Assembly (NCBI GenBank): GCA_946612175.1
Contig: CAMOEO010000053.1
Location: 1-12,174 of the forward strand
Origin: an uncultured Verrucomicrobiota bacterium
GTDB lineage: Bacteria; Verrucomicrobiota; Kiritimatiellia; RFP12; UBA3636
Direction: 5' to 3'
Length of the DNA stretch: 12,174 nucleotides
Shown here: positions 12,167-12,174 of the stretch, in pieces
Position numbering within the stretch: the first letter of the stretch is position 1
Layout: every line of letters starts with the position of its first letter
Made by a program: the position numbers and the translations under genes
Notes under the pieces: model-generated
Database searches by the model: none
What the model was told of the DNA's origin: nothing
The model's input: the letters and a program-made list of their open reading frames with translations, nothing else

Positions 12167-12174
12167 AACTTTTA

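Noticed and set aside
1..12174. CRISPR arrays, tRNA or rRNA genes, insertion sequences
   Set aside because: No regularly spaced direct repeats, tRNA-like cloverleaf or TTCGA-type arm, rRNA sequence or transposase was found.

Overview
The window is about 12 kb of GC-rich bacterial DNA in three blocks. Two features suggest the Kiritimatiellota/Verrucomicrobiota (PVC) lineage: promoters with a TGnTATnCT-type -10 and a very GC-rich, C-ending codon style in the housekeeping genes. No rRNA or marker phylogeny is visible, so this placement is an inference.

Left block (1-4910, leftward). This holds a RodZ-like HTH_25 protein (cut by the window edge), the DNA translocase FtsK/SpoIIIE with an unusual charged-helix linker, and an FGGY-family xylulokinase. 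ftsK and xylB each have a candidate promoter. A 275-bp AT-rich divergent region (4911-5185) separates xylB from the next block.

Middle block (5118-8797, rightward). This is the alpha operon: rpmJ (bL36), rpsM (uS13), rpsK (uS11 with a long acidic N-terminal extension), rpsD (uS4), rpoA and rplQ (bL17), followed by an unrecognised 74-residue basic protein. It starts from its own promoter rather than following secY/infA, and it ends in tandem GC-rich terminator hairpins. A 22-bp perfect palindrome lies between rpsD and rpoA.

Junction (about 8800-9059). There is a short coding relic that resembles the C-terminal end of a homoserine dehydrogenase. A good rightward promoter overlaps its stop codon, and an ATG follows that leads into no recognisable gene. 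It reads as a rearrangement scar.

Right block (9060-12108, leftward). A cassette of lower GC and different codon choice encodes four proteins: a YdjI-like SPFH protein with three C-terminal zinc ribbons, a four-helix membrane protein, a zinc-ribbon/CD225 (dispanin) membrane protein, and a DUF2752 membrane protein. It is led by a promoter and a roughly 300-nt leader full of nested inverted repeats, ending in an attenuator-like arrangement just before the SPFH start codon. This cassette and its leader are the most likely place for an undescribed system; a membrane or envelope role is inferred. At the extreme right edge a weak rightward promoter and a Shine-Dalgarno sequence point to a gene starting just outside the window.
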